From Thermomicrobiales bacterium (lineage in GTDB: Bacteria > Chloroflexota > Chloroflexia > Thermomicrobiales > CFX8), in assembly GCA_037045155.1 (NCBI GenBank), contig JBAOIG010000002.1, positions 496,001 through 560,000 of the forward strand: a stretch of 64,000 nucleotides of DNA, read 5' to 3'. Position 1 is the first letter of the stretch. Every line of letters starts with the position of its first letter. The position numbers and the translations under genes were made by a program. Below, one piece after another: positions 1 through 8,132 of this stretch. The notes below the pieces were generated by a model, which was given only the letters and a program-made list of their open reading frames with translations, ran no database searches and was not told where the DNA came from.

Positions 1-1
1 G

Positions 2-451
2 GCGGCCTTCGGCCATGTCGAGCCGCTGCTGCCGCTGCGTGAATCGGTCAACGCGTTGACCGGCGACTGGCAGCCGGATAGCGGCCTCGACTGGTCTTCC
101 CTGATCGCGGCGCTCCAGCTGCGCGGCTTCGTGGCCGACGGGCCGTACGCTGGCGGCAGCTACCGGAGCTGGACCGTCGAGGAGATGCTGGCCGAGACGC
201 GGGCCGGCCGGCCGGTGATCGCTCTCACCCACCAGCGCTCGCTCCCTGGCCATGCCGATATCGACTACGACGGCGACCACTACGTCGTCTTCCTCGGCGC
301 GACCGACGACGGACGTGTCGTCTATCACGACTCAGCCCTCCCCGGCGGCGAGGGCGCCTACCGCACCACCGACCGCGCGACGTTCGAGTACGCCTGGTCG
401 CACACCTGGATCGGCCAGAACAATACGGCCATGGCGGTGTATCAGCCGTAG
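2..451 (+). CDS. C39-like cysteine peptidase domain protein, C-terminal fragment
   Basis: The frame is open from base 2, so the gene begins outside the window; a TTG at 56 is internal to it. The visible 149 residues end in a papain-like C39_2 pattern: a histidine in GDHYVVFLG followed about 20 residues later by YHDSA, which fits the His and Asp of the catalytic triad. The catalytic cysteine would lie upstream and is not visible. Proteins of this family are usually exported and act as peptidases or as inactive binding domains. It converges on the next gene, and a hairpin separates the two. The family call rests on the His/Asp segment only. Confidence 0.7.
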   Translation, partial: AAFGHVEPLLPLRESVNALTGDWQPDSGLDWSSLIAALQLRGFVADGPYAGGSYRSWTVEEMLAETRAGRPVIALTHQRSLPGHADIDYDGDHYVVFLGATDDGRVVYHDSALPGGEGAYRTTDRATFEYAWSHTWIGQNNTAMAVYQP

Positions 452-466
452 GGCCATCACCCCCCG

Positions 467-492
467 CCCCTCTCCCAACCTTAGGAGAGGGG
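467..492. terminator. hairpin between convergent genes
   Basis: CCCCTCTCC and GGAGAGGGG form a perfect 9-bp stem with an 8-nt loop. It lies between the stop codons of two convergent genes, so it may end transcription in both directions. It has no T tract. The same CCCTCTCC/GGAGAGGG arms are common as dispersed repeats in high-GC genomes, so it may instead be a repeat copy. Confidence 0.45.
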
Positions 493-537
493 GAACGTGG
501 GGAGTGACCTCTCGAGCAACCTTATTCGAGTCGCGGC

Positions 538-2127
538 CTACAGCTTCTCGCCCCGGGTGATCGGCGTCGGGACGACCCACTCGTCGCCGCGCTCGGTGGT
601 GATGTATTCCGGCCACTTGAGGTCGTGGGGCGGGACGATATCCTTCGGCAGCAGCGGGCCGACCCAGTGCTTCCCGCCGACCCCGTCGCCGGTGCGCTCG
701 ACGAACTCCGCCTTCGCCTTCGCCAGCTCGTCCTCCTTCGTCGCCAGGTCGAGGAGCGTCGCGGCGATCGTCTGGCCGGCGACGAACATGCCGGGGTCCA
801 TGATCTCCGGCCGACCGCCCATCGCGAGATACGTCCAGGCCGGATACTGATATCCAGCGGATGGCGGGCGCAGGCGCGGGCGGGCGGTCAGCAGCCGCAC
901 CGATGGCGCGTGCCACATGTATTCGACATAATCGTCAGCGCCGATAAACTGTTGCCACGGCGGAAGTTGCGAGCGGACCTGCGCCTCGTAGTCCTGTGGC
1001 GGCAGGAGCTGGCTGACGTCGGGCGGGAAGGGGTTGTCCATCTGCGCGAGGCCGAGGTTCTTCTGGATTTCGCGGCCGAACGCCCGGGCGCTCTCGTCGT
1101 ACTCGGGCGGTCCGACCTGGGCGAGGTTGCGCCAGGTGAGGTCGGCCATCGCCTGATTCGGCAGCGCGACGCGCGTCTTCGACACCCAGCGCACCGACAC
1201 CTCGCAGCCGGTGACGGCGGCGGCGTGGCGGGCGTTGTCGGCCAGCACCTCCCAGATGCGCTCCTGCATCTTCAGGTCGGTCGTCCGCCACGCGTACTGG
1301 ATCTGCGAGAAGCGCGGCGGCAGATTGTCGGCGGTCGCGTCGCCCGCGTGGAGGATCACTTCGTTCAGCGTCCAGTTGCCGGCCGCGGCGAACATCGCGT
1401 CGCGGGTGAACTTGGTGTTGGTGTACATCAGCATCAGCGCGTCGACCGCGCCCGGCACGCGGCCGGCCAGCCGGTTGGCGCCAGCGGGCACGGCGGTCGG
1501 ATCGCCCCACGCTTCCGGCTCGACGCACTCGAAGGTGAAGACGCAGGCGTAGTACGCGCCGAAATGCGATTGCCACTCGACCGTGTTCTGCGGCCAGGGG
1601 TGGTAGCAGATGAAGGCGTCGAACCCGTCGTAGTACCCCTTGGCGGCGTGGATCGGCTTCGAGCCGCACAGCTTCTCGGCCGGCTCGCCGAAGAAGACGA
1701 GCTGCCCCTTGATGCCGTATTTCTCCATCGCCGCCTTGGCCGCCAGCGCGCCGGTCAGGCCGGCGACGCCCAGCATCGAGTGCGGGTCGGTGTGGCCGGA
1801 GGTGTACGGGTGCAGCCCCTCGCGCGGGGCGCGGAACGGCGCCGGCTGCTGCGAGTTGCCCGGCACGGCGTCGTACTCGGCGTAGGCGCCCAGCACCGGG
1901 CCACCATCGCCCCAGCGGGCGACGAACGCCGTCGGCATCTCGCCAGAGCCCTCCTCGACGTCCCAGCCGTCGGCCCTCAGCAACTCGACGTAGGCCTTCG
2001 CCGACTTGTACTCACGCCAGGCCGGCTCGGCGTAGTTCCAGATCTCGATATCGAGGTCCGACAGCCGCTGCCGGTTCTCCTCGATCCAGTCCATCGCGTA
2101 CTGCTTTGCTGGGTAGCGCTCGCTCAT
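538..2127 (-). CDS. M20 family amidohydrolase (AbgB/p-aminobenzoyl-glutamate hydrolase-like)
   Basis: The product has 529 residues. The start is the ATG at 2127, preceded by GAGGAG; an upstream extension to 2169 lacks a ribosome binding site. The M20 fold is indicated by GAYAEYDAVPG near residue 80 (metal-ligand Asp), a GH-x3-H segment, and FFGEPAEKLCGSK (catalytic and ligand acidic residues). Family members remove amide-linked groups from aminoacyl conjugates using two metals. Unusually, the expected GHxCGH ligand segment reads GHTDPHS, so the normal Cys position is Asp. No signal peptide is seen, so the enzyme is probably cytoplasmic. The substrate cannot be told from sequence. Confidence 0.85.
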   Translation of the reverse strand: MSERYPAKQYAMDWIEENRQRLSDLDIEIWNYAEPAWREYKSAKAYVELLRADGWDVEEGSGEMPTAFVARWGDGGPVLGAYAEYDAVPGNSQQPAPFRAPREGLHPYTSGHTDPHSMLGVAGLTGALAAKAAMEKYGIKGQLVFFGEPAEKLCGSKPIHAAKGYYDGFDAFICYHPWPQNTVEWQSHFGAYYACVFTFECVEPEAWGDPTAVPAGANRLAGRVPGAVDALMLMYTNTKFTRDAMFAAAGNWTLNEVILHAGDATADNLPPRFSQIQYAWRTTDLKMQERIWEVLADNARHAAAVTGCEVSVRWVSKTRVALPNQAMADLTWRNLAQVGPPEYDESARAFGREIQKNLGLAQMDNPFPPDVSQLLPPQDYEAQVRSQLPPWQQFIGADDYVEYMWHAPSVRLLTARPRLRPPSAGYQYPAWTYLAMGGRPEIMDPGMFVAGQTIAATLLDLATKEDELAKAKAEFVERTGDGVGGKHWVGPLLPKDIVPPHDLKWPEYITTERGDEWVVPTPITRGEKL

Positions 2128-2224
2128 GCTTCGCTCCTCTACGGCCAACGGGCGTTGGTGGTTTCCCAACCCCGTCGGCCAACATTCGAACCCCTCGTCC
2201 TGTCATTCTCGCGGGTTCCCCGAT

Positions 2225-2257
2225 TCTGTCATTCTTCGCTCCGTTCAGGATGACAGA
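2225..2257. repeat. short palindromic repeat (TCTGTCATTCT type)
   Basis: TCTGTCATTCT and AGGATGACAGA form an imperfect inverted repeat around an 11-nt loop. A partial copy, CCTGTCATTCTCGC, lies just upstream at about 2199. The arms match the widely dispersed TGTCATYCTGAGCG class of intergenic palindromes. The element sits in the 476-bp gene-free stretch 2128-2603, in which I see no coding frame with a ribosome binding site. Confidence 0.55.
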
Positions 2258-2351
2258 GAAATGGGAAGTTGCCGGCCTGCCATATTCACCGCGGTCGCTG
2301 TACTCAATACATCGACTAGCATGAAATGTCAGGATGGCAGCGTCCCTGTAC

Positions 2352-2443
2352 GCTGTCATCCTGAGCGCTCACGCGAAGGATCTCTCTTGCTTTCGACTGT
2401 GTCCAGCCAGGGGAGATTCCTCGCTGCGGCTCGGAATGACAAC
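2352..2443. repeat. 92-bp imperfect palindromic element
   Basis: The left arm (2352-2387) reads CTGTCATCCTGAGCG followed by GCGAAGGATCTC. The right arm (2411-2443) carries GAGATTCCTCGCTGCGG and CTCGGAATGACA, close to the reverse complement. It is a full-length copy of the same intergenic palindrome class as the element at 2225. The transcript would fold into a long hairpin. There is no coding potential, and a search of the full genome would show its copy number. Confidence 0.6.
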
Positions 2444-2603
2444 GAGCGGTGGTGGCTGTCGCACCACAATACAGGACACATCACGCTGGTCGGTGCACTC
2501 CACATGGCAGGAAGAGGGAGTCGCTCCTCTCCCCCGGCGGCGCTCCTCCGGTCGCTTCATCGCTGATCGTCGCCCGACTCCGGTTCCCGGTCAACTGCCT
2601 TCA

Positions 2604-3296
2604 TCAGAATATGAAGCGTGGGTCGTCCGCACTGAGGATCGCCGTTCGCGGCTCGACGGACCACGCCGTCGTGATTCTCCCGGCCAGCGCGTCGATCAGC
2701 GCCGGCACGTCGGTCGCCGCGGAGTCGTGCATCGCCTCGGCGACGATGAGGACGTCGGAGGTGGTCGGGCGAATGGCCGATAGGCCACTCTGGCGGTGAG
2801 TCCAGCGGCGAGCGTGGACCTGGCCGGCGTCGTCGGCGAAGATCACCTCGCCGGGCTCGGGGCGCTCGATCTCGCCCGCGAAGCTCAGGTAGCGCTCGTC
2901 ACCAGTCGCGTGGCGCACCTCGATGTAGCCGGCGACTGCCGCGACATCGAAGGCAGCGACTGGCGTCGCGAAGGCCAGCGAGGCGGCGTTGCACAGGTCG
3001 ATCAGCGGGTGGATCCTCGGCAGCTCGCCCTCCTTGCGAAAGCGCCGCAGCAGCGATTCGGACGCGCAGCGGTATTGCGTCGGCTTCAGTCCCATCCGGG
3101 AGAACACCCGCCGCCAGGCCTGAACCTCCGGCAGCAGGCTCTCGCTCCCGTTGCCCAGCCGCCCTCGCGCGATCTCGGTCAGTTCGGCGATGGGCGCGTC
3201 GACATCTGCGTCGGCGCTGATTCCGGCCGTCTGGATGACCCCGACAACCAGCTCGGGGAATTGCCGCCAGATATCGCTGGAATGTTCGAAGTACAT
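2604..3296 (-). CDS. B3/B4 tRNA-binding-domain protein (PheT-like editing domain)
   Basis: The product has 230 residues. The start is the ATG at 3296, preceded by GAGGCGGC; the frame stays open to 5066, but that extension lies antisense to the next gene and is not real. The central part resembles free-standing B3/4 proteins related to the editing domain of phenylalanyl-tRNA synthetase beta chain, with SRMGLKPTQYRCASESLLRR, an IHPLIDLCNAASL stretch, and a GEVIFADDAGQVHARRW segment. Such proteins may hydrolyse mischarged tRNA or free aminoacyl substrates, though most are uncharacterised. It is transcribed divergently from the amidohydrolase gene at 3387, and an AATAC-GA-GTATT inverted repeat lies between them (3344-3355). 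Confidence 0.8.
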   Translation of the reverse strand: MYFEHSSDIWRQFPELVVGVIQTAGISADADVDAPIAELTEIARGRLGNGSESLLPEVQAWRRVFSRMGLKPTQYRCASESLLRRFRKEGELPRIHPLIDLCNAASLAFATPVAAFDVAAVAGYIEVRHATGDERYLSFAGEIERPEPGEVIFADDAGQVHARRWTHRQSGLSAIRPTTSDVLIVAEAMHDSAATDVPALIDALAGRITTAWSVEPRTAILSADDPRFIF

Positions 3297-3386
3297 GCCG
3301 CCTCGATTCCACATGTCGCGGTGCGATCGGCCCGAATGAGGATAATACGAGTATTGAACGCTCGATCGATGCAGGGAGGCGACTGA

Positions 3387-4823
3387 GTGGCGGACAGGAT
3401 CCGGATCAACGCGCAGGCGATCGTGGCCTACCAGGATGGTGAGCATCGTATTCTCGAGGCCGGCTGCGTCATCGTCGAAGGGAATGAGATTATCCACGTC
3501 GGCAGGGACTTCGATGGCCATGTCGACCAGACGATCGACGCCAGCGACCGGGTAGTGACGCCCGGGCTCATCAATACGCATAGCCACCTGGCCGGCTCGC
3601 CACTGGATAAGTCCTTCATCGAGGATCGCGGCCGGCGGCAATTCTCGATGACCGGCCTGTCGGAGATGCTGCCGGCCCGCAGCCAGGCGATCGACATGGA
3701 GGGGCAGGAAGCCTGCGTCGAGTACTCGATGGCCGAACTGATCCGCACCGGCACGACGACGATCATGGAGATCGGCGGCATCGGCGACTACGTGGCCGAC
3801 GCGGCCGAGAAGGCCGGCCTGCGCGCCTACATCGGCGACATGTACCGGTCGGGACGCTGGCTGACTCGCGACGGCCGGAAGATGGAGTACGACTGGAACG
3901 AGGAGGCCGGCATCAAGGGCTTCCACAAGGCCGTCGACCTGATCGAGCGGATCGACGGGCGGGCCAACGGACGGATCAAGGGGTTCCTGACCCCCGCGCA
4001 GGTCGACACCTGCACCGAGGATCTGCTGCGGATGAGCCGCGAGGCGTCGGACCGGATGCAGGTGCCGCTGGCGCTGCACGTCAGCCAGTCGGTCTTCGAG
4101 TTCGACGCGATGGTCCAGCGCCACGGCATGACGCCGATCGAGTGGCTGGAGTCGATCGACTTCCTCAGCGAATGGAACATCCTCGGCCACGCGATCCTCA
4201 TCGCCGGCAGCAGCTGGGTGCAGTTCGGCGGCGACGACTTGTCGATCCTCGCCCGCCACGGCGCGTCGGTCGCCCACTGCGTTTGGGTCTTCGCCCGCCG
4301 GGGGATCGTCATGGAGTCGTTCCCCGCCTACATCGACGCCGGAGTGAACATGACGCTCGGCACCGACACCTCGCCGCAGTCGATGATCGAGGGGTTGCGC
4401 TGGACGGCGGTGATCGGCAAGATCATGTCGCGTGACACCGAGAAATCCACCGCTGCCGACGTGTTCAACGCCGCGACGCTCAACGCGGCCAAGATGCTGC
4501 ACCGCGACGACATCGGCCGGATCGCGCCGGGGGCGAAGGCCGACCTGCTCTTCTGGGACGCTGGCTCGACCTTCATGGCGCCGCTGCGCGACCCGATCAA
4601 GAACATCGTCTACAACGCCGGGGCCGAGGACCTTCGCGACGTCATGATCGACGGCGCCTGGGTGCAGCGCGATGGCCGGGTGCTGAACGTCGACGAGCGC
4701 GCCGCAAGTAAGCGCTTGCAGCATGCGGGCGAGCGAATGTGGAGTGAGATGGGCCCCGGCGACTGGGCCGGCCGCGGGGCGGACGAACTCTCCCCGCAGA
4801 CGTTCGGGCGGTACGAGGGGTAA
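3387..4823 (+). CDS. metal-dependent amidohydrolase (cytosine deaminase/chlorohydrolase-like)
   Basis: The product has 478 residues and starts at GTG 3387 behind GGGAGGC. It belongs to the amidohydrolase superfamily: PGLINTHSHLAG carries the HxH ligands (His65, His67), later ligand candidates are His in ALHVSQS and LGHAIL, and Asp in LGTDTSPQ. A C-terminal GAKADLLFWD strand is typical of the composite beta domain. Relatives deaminate or dechlorinate N-heterocycles or guanidino compounds; the exact substrate is unknown. No export signal is seen. It ends 40 bp before the convergent DUF4332 gene, with a hairpin between. Confidence 0.85.
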   Translation: MADRIRINAQAIVAYQDGEHRILEAGCVIVEGNEIIHVGRDFDGHVDQTIDASDRVVTPGLINTHSHLAGSPLDKSFIEDRGRRQFSMTGLSEMLPARSQAIDMEGQEACVEYSMAELIRTGTTTIMEIGGIGDYVADAAEKAGLRAYIGDMYRSGRWLTRDGRKMEYDWNEEAGIKGFHKAVDLIERIDGRANGRIKGFLTPAQVDTCTEDLLRMSREASDRMQVPLALHVSQSVFEFDAMVQRHGMTPIEWLESIDFLSEWNILGHAILIAGSSWVQFGGDDLSILARHGASVAHCVWVFARRGIVMESFPAYIDAGVNMTLGTDTSPQSMIEGLRWTAVIGKIMSRDTEKSTAADVFNAATLNAAKMLHRDDIGRIAPGAKADLLFWDAGSTFMAPLRDPIKNIVYNAGAEDLRDVMIDGAWVQRDGRVLNVDERAASKRLQHAGERMWSEMGPGDWAGRGADELSPQTFGRYEG

Positions 4824-4832
4824 GTGGAGCAG

Positions 4833-4857
4833 GCGGGGGCGGCATTGCCACCCCCGC
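4833..4857. terminator. hairpin between convergent genes
   Basis: GCGGGGGCGGC and GCCACCCCCGC pair with one mismatch around a 3-nt loop. It lies in the 40-bp space between two convergent stop codons, so a bidirectional terminator is likely. Only a short TTC follows, so it is not a classical T-tract terminator. Confidence 0.5.
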
Positions 4858-4863
4858 TTCAGT

Positions 4864-5268
4864 CTAGTGGCTGACGGCGCGCTCCAGCGTCTTGGCGTGC
4901 TCGACCCACCCGGTGACCATCGATTCCGACGGGAGTTGGCGGACGAGCTTCTTGGCGGCGTTGATCTCGGCCATCGCGGTGTGGAGATTGGCGGGATTCC
5001 GCCGGGCCAGCTCGAGCGGGCTGTCCACGCCGGATGCTTCCAGCAGGTCCGCGTATTCCGAGCCAACGCCGCGCACGCGCATCAGGTCGGCGCGGTTGAC
5101 CCACTCCAGAACGCGCGCGGTGCTCACGTCGATCTTCTCGGCGAGCTCTTCGCGGCCCTTGGATGTGCCGGCCGTCTGCAGGAGGGCCTCGGTCGTCGCG
5201 ACGCCAGCGCCGGTGAGCTTCTCGGCGTAGGCCGGACCGATACCCTCGATGTCGATGATCTTGACCAT
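4864..5268 (-). CDS. DUF4332 helix-hairpin-helix protein
   Basis: The product has 134 residues. The ATG at 5268 follows AGGAGACAGGC; a longer frame to 5325 has no such site. The protein is made of two helix-hairpin-helix-like units, with IIDIEGIGPAYAEKLTGAGV near the N-terminus and VRGVGSEYADLLEASGV in the middle. This is the DUF4332 pattern, related to DNA-binding HhH motifs. No enzymatic residues are seen and the function is unknown; non-specific nucleic acid binding is a guess from the fold. Confidence 0.8.
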   Translation of the reverse strand: MVKIIDIEGIGPAYAEKLTGAGVATTEALLQTAGTSKGREELAEKIDVSTARVLEWVNRADLMRVRGVGSEYADLLEASGVDSPLELARRNPANLHTAMAEINAAKKLVRQLPSESMVTGWVEHAKTLERAVSH

Positions 5269-5619
5269 GCCTGTCTCCTGTCGTGCGGCACGCGATAACC
5301 GACCAGACGGTTGATGGCGGCTCATTCGCGGCTCGATGGCGATAGTGTACGCCTCCGGTCAGCCGTGGCGGCATGCTCCGGAAAGGTAGATGACTAGTGG
5401 CCGGGTCTTCACCGTGAGGGGATCATCCCGCTATCGGGGGCCAGAAAAGCCGGAAGCCTGGTTCCTCGGAGACGGCTCCAAAGGCTCTCAGCTCACGTAT
5501 CGCAATTGCGAGTACCCGATGTATACGTTTGCATTAGTTCTCATAGTCTTCTTATTGCGCGTTGGTGATGAGCATGTCATAATAGGCCGGTCATACATGG
5601 GGCCGTGATTGAGGTGCAG
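5269..5619. other. 351-bp gene-free region, structured and AT-shifted
   Basis: Base composition changes inside this stretch, which leads into an AT-richer island. It contains a perfect 12-bp palindrome TCGCAATTGCGA (5500-5511), a GGGAT-c-ATCCC inverted repeat near 5422, and a run of short G/C stems between 5440 and 5490. I cannot match it to a known riboswitch. A 72-residue frame at 5390-5608 is not convincing as a gene. Confidence 0.4.
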
Positions 5620-6396
5620 ATGGTCTCGTCAGATGTCGCCAGTCGATACTTGACCCGACGAATGGCTGCGCTCTTGCTTGGTGCTACTATCTTCAGTGCA
5701 TGCGGGTCGCCGGTCGCGGCGCCGCCAGCCACAGAGAGTTCGGGATCGGCGGAGACACCGATCACGCCCGTCGCGACCGTCGCGAAGGATGATCGCATTA
5801 TTCCTCCCCCAACCCCAGATCCCGCCGCGCCATTCCACTTGTCAATGACGGGGCTGCTCGCGACCCGAGAGCCATTGACTGCGGAGGAGCTGGTCGCTCA
5901 GTACGACCTCATCGTAACAGGACGTGTTCAAGAGCTCCTGCCGGCGCAGTGGACGACTGAAGACGGGACGCGTCCCATAAACCCCTGGGAATCAGTGCCT
6001 AATCAGTACACCATTATCACGCCAGCGATCATCTTTCTTGACGCACCACCAATCGTAAATCGCGATCGCATACCACCAGATACCATGACGCTGACTGTAG
6101 CGTACGAAGGCGGACGCGTGGGGAACGACAGCGTCGAGCCGCTCGTGTGGACAGATCGGCTAAACGTTGGCGACCACGTACTGCTCGCGTTATCCGACTA
6201 TCGCGCCTTCCTTGCGAACCAGCGGACTATGTTCGCTACCCCGAGAGGCCCGGCATGGAACCTCGGGATGACGTATCACCTGACAGCCGATGGCAAAGCC
6301 ATTTCGTTTCTCGGAACACAGTCAGCGGCTGATTTGCTCGTCGCGACTCGAAGCGCAGCCCCTTCACCATCTGATGGGGTGACGCCGACTCCGTAA
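5620..6396 (+). CDS. predicted lipoprotein of unknown function
   Basis: The product has 258 residues. The ATG at 5620 follows GAGGTG; a GTG at 5605 is possible but lacks a site. The N-terminus has arginines, a hydrophobic stretch and a lipobox ending FSAC (Cys28), then a Pro/Thr/Ala-rich linker and a compact C-terminal domain with alternating beta-type segments. I do not recognise the domain. Its base composition is lower in GC than the genes before it. It is followed after 25 bp by the metalloprotease gene, so the two may be co-transcribed and act together outside the cell. Confidence 0.7.
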   Translation: MVSSDVASRYLTRRMAALLLGATIFSACGSPVAAPPATESSGSAETPITPVATVAKDDRIIPPPTPDPAAPFHLSMTGLLATREPLTAEELVAQYDLIVTGRVQELLPAQWTTEDGTRPINPWESVPNQYTIITPAIIFLDAPPIVNRDRIPPDTMTLTVAYEGGRVGNDSVEPLVWTDRLNVGDHVLLALSDYRAFLANQRTMFATPRGPAWNLGMTYHLTADGKAISFLGTQSAADLLVATRSAAPSPSDGVTPTP

Positions 6397-6421
6397 CATA
6401 AGATAGTCAGGAGTACGCGTG

Positions 6422-7621
6422 ATGTGCTGCGACGGAAAGACTCGAGTTGTCACTGCAATCACAGTGTTGTGGTTCTTGTCAATCTTCTTCTATTCCCTTT
6501 CAGGAACAGCACATGCTTACTCCACGGGGTATCGTTGGCCCCAAGGTACAAGCGGTATTTACTTCAGCGTCGCTCCTTCGCTCGCCAATTCAATTGGCTT
6601 GTCAGGACAGCAAGCAGCCGTCGAGCAAGCGATCCAAAACGCTGCTGCTGAATGGTCCAAGGCGGCCCGGCTATCCATCGTGTACAATTCCGGAGCCTCA
6701 TATTCGGTGACCGCAAACTGGCTATCCAGCACATTCTTGGGAATCACTTATTATGGAACGAGTGGGTCAACGCTACAATCCGTCCGTACCGAAATGACCA
6801 CTAACTCTGCCTGGATGCCTTGGCATCTAAATGCAACACAACCGGATGTATACAAGGTAATGCTCCATGAATTCGGGCACTGGCTAACGCTACTGGACCA
6901 TCCTCAGAATATGTGGGATGGTGCGTATGGTGCCGTGATGTGGTATGGCGCAGAGAAGAGCGCGCTATACATTGACGACAAAGAGGGTGCTACTAACATG
7001 TACGGGATTTGGTCCAAATTCGAAGTATCACAATATATAGGGTTGTATCAGGTCCCGCCGACGTACTCTATTGGAGTTGCCAGTTTCGGTAACTGTGGAA
7101 CAGGTGCTCCAGATTATTGGACGTACAATGTTAGCTCTGAGGGGATTCCATCATCTCCCAGCGGTGGCAGAGTGATGCGGTTTCGCGGATGTGCGACATC
7201 AAACGGGTCCACGCCAAACTATGCATATTTACCACTAGCTAGCTATGAGCGTGACTCGAATGGAGAAGATACGAGCGGCCTTCGTTCGCCATGTGGCAGC
7301 CCATGCTGGATGAAGATAACGAGCGGCACCCATCTACGATGGGAGCAGTATAACGCAACGAAGTGTACCGTCACTTTCGACCTGGAGTTCACAGATGGGT
7401 CAAGCCTTCGTGACTCGGGCCTATACGATAGCGCCGGTAGGAGCGTGCATCCAACGAATCGCACTTGTGTCGTCACACCTCAGGGGTCGTGGTATTCAGT
7501 TGATATCGATCTTAGCCCGCTCGCTGGGAAGACGATCAAGCGTTGGCTCTTGGTGTACGACACGCCGCTAGATTCTGGAACGTGGCGGAGTTACTTCGAC
7601 AACGTGCGAGTGACGTACTAG
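6422..7621 (+). CDS. secreted zinc metalloprotease, metzincin-like
   Basis: The product has 399 residues. ATG 6422 (GTG 6419 directly before it is possible) follows AGGAG. A signal peptide ends at about GTAHAYS. The zinc site is HEFGHWLTLLDH (His149, Glu150, His153), with Asp159 at the third-ligand position and His160 next to it; the usual metzincin Gly is Thr156. A Met in AVMWYG (173) may form the Met-turn. The C-terminal half (from about 205) is a Cys- and aromatic-rich region with several glycine loops, probably a binding domain. Codon use is clearly more AT-rich than in flanking genes, suggesting transfer. It forms a likely pair with the lipoprotein gene upstream. Confidence 0.75.
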   Translation: MCCDGKTRVVTAITVLWFLSIFFYSLSGTAHAYSTGYRWPQGTSGIYFSVAPSLANSIGLSGQQAAVEQAIQNAAAEWSKAARLSIVYNSGASYSVTANWLSSTFLGITYYGTSGSTLQSVRTEMTTNSAWMPWHLNATQPDVYKVMLHEFGHWLTLLDHPQNMWDGAYGAVMWYGAEKSALYIDDKEGATNMYGIWSKFEVSQYIGLYQVPPTYSIGVASFGNCGTGAPDYWTYNVSSEGIPSSPSGGRVMRFRGCATSNGSTPNYAYLPLASYERDSNGEDTSGLRSPCGSPCWMKITSGTHLRWEQYNATKCTVTFDLEFTDGSSLRDSGLYDSAGRSVHPTNRTCVVTPQGSWYSVDIDLSPLAGKTIKRWLLVYDTPLDSGTWRSYFDNVRVTY

Positions 7622-7729
7622 CCAACTGAGAGCATCGACCGGGATTCGTCCTCATCGCTTCGTTCGCCAGGACAAGTGGATGTGCTCGTGTCGGCGTCAC
7701 TACGCATCGTCAGATCTCCACGGAATAAG

Positions 7730-7756
7730 CCCCCCGGCCAAGGGCGGGCCGGAGGG
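7730..7756. terminator. hairpin between convergent genes
   Basis: CCCCCCGGCC and GGCCGGAGGG pair with one mismatch around a 7-nt loop. It lies between the metalloprotease gene and the convergent zinc-ribbon gene and probably serves as terminator. No T tract follows. Confidence 0.5.
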
Positions 7757-7787
7757 CGTCGTTCATGTCAGGTTTGGCGCTGGTGGA

Positions 7788-8132
7788 TTACCAGCGGTCG
7801 TAGCTGCGCGATTGGCGGCGCGACTGGAAGCAGTCGGAGCAGTAGACCGGCTTGCCACTTGTCGGGACGAACGGGACCATGGTCTCGCGGCCACAGCTGT
7901 CGCAGACGGCCGGATGCATGACGCGGTCGCCGCGCGGGGCGCCGCCTTCGGAGCGGTAGCCACCGCCAGCGTTGCCACCCTGGCGGGACGCCTTGGCGGC
8001 GCGCCTGCAGTCTGGGCAGCGGCTGGGCTGGTTGGTGAAGCCCTTCTCCGCGTAGAACTCCTGCTCACCGGCGGTGAAGACGAACTCCTGGCCACAGTCA
8101 CGGCAGGTCAGGGTCTTGTCGGTGACACTCAT
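7788..8132 (-). CDS. double zinc-ribbon protein (CxxC-CxxC)
   Basis: The product has 114 residues, with ATG 8132 behind GAGGAG. It holds two zinc-ribbon modules: CRDCGQEF with CPDC near residues 10-41, and CDSCGRET with CSDC near residues 77-100. A Gly/Arg-rich linker joins them. Small proteins of this zf-trcl/CxxC_CXXC type are common in Chloroflexota and Deltaproteobacteria; their role is unknown, with nucleic acid binding or redox sensing possible. The 5' untranslated region contains a perfect GCCGTCG/CGACGGC hairpin (8158-8177). Confidence 0.8.
   Translation of the reverse strand: MSVTDKTLTCRDCGQEFVFTAGEQEFYAEKGFTNQPSRCPDCRRAAKASRQGGNAGGGYRSEGGAPRGDRVMHPAVCDSCGRETMVPFVPTSGKPVYCSDCFQSRRQSRSYDRW

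Noticed and set aside
625..2253. 542-codon open frame antisense to the M20 gene
   Set aside because: No domain, no start site, shadow composition. The minus-strand gene has clear M20 motifs.
3297..5066. Upstream extension of the B3/B4 frame to 820 codons
   Set aside because: It runs antisense through the amidohydrolase gene. A good start site exists at 3296.
5390..5608. 72-codon frame before the lipoprotein gene
   Set aside because: Only a short hydrophobic run and no family. It overlaps the next start and lies in a structured leader-like region.
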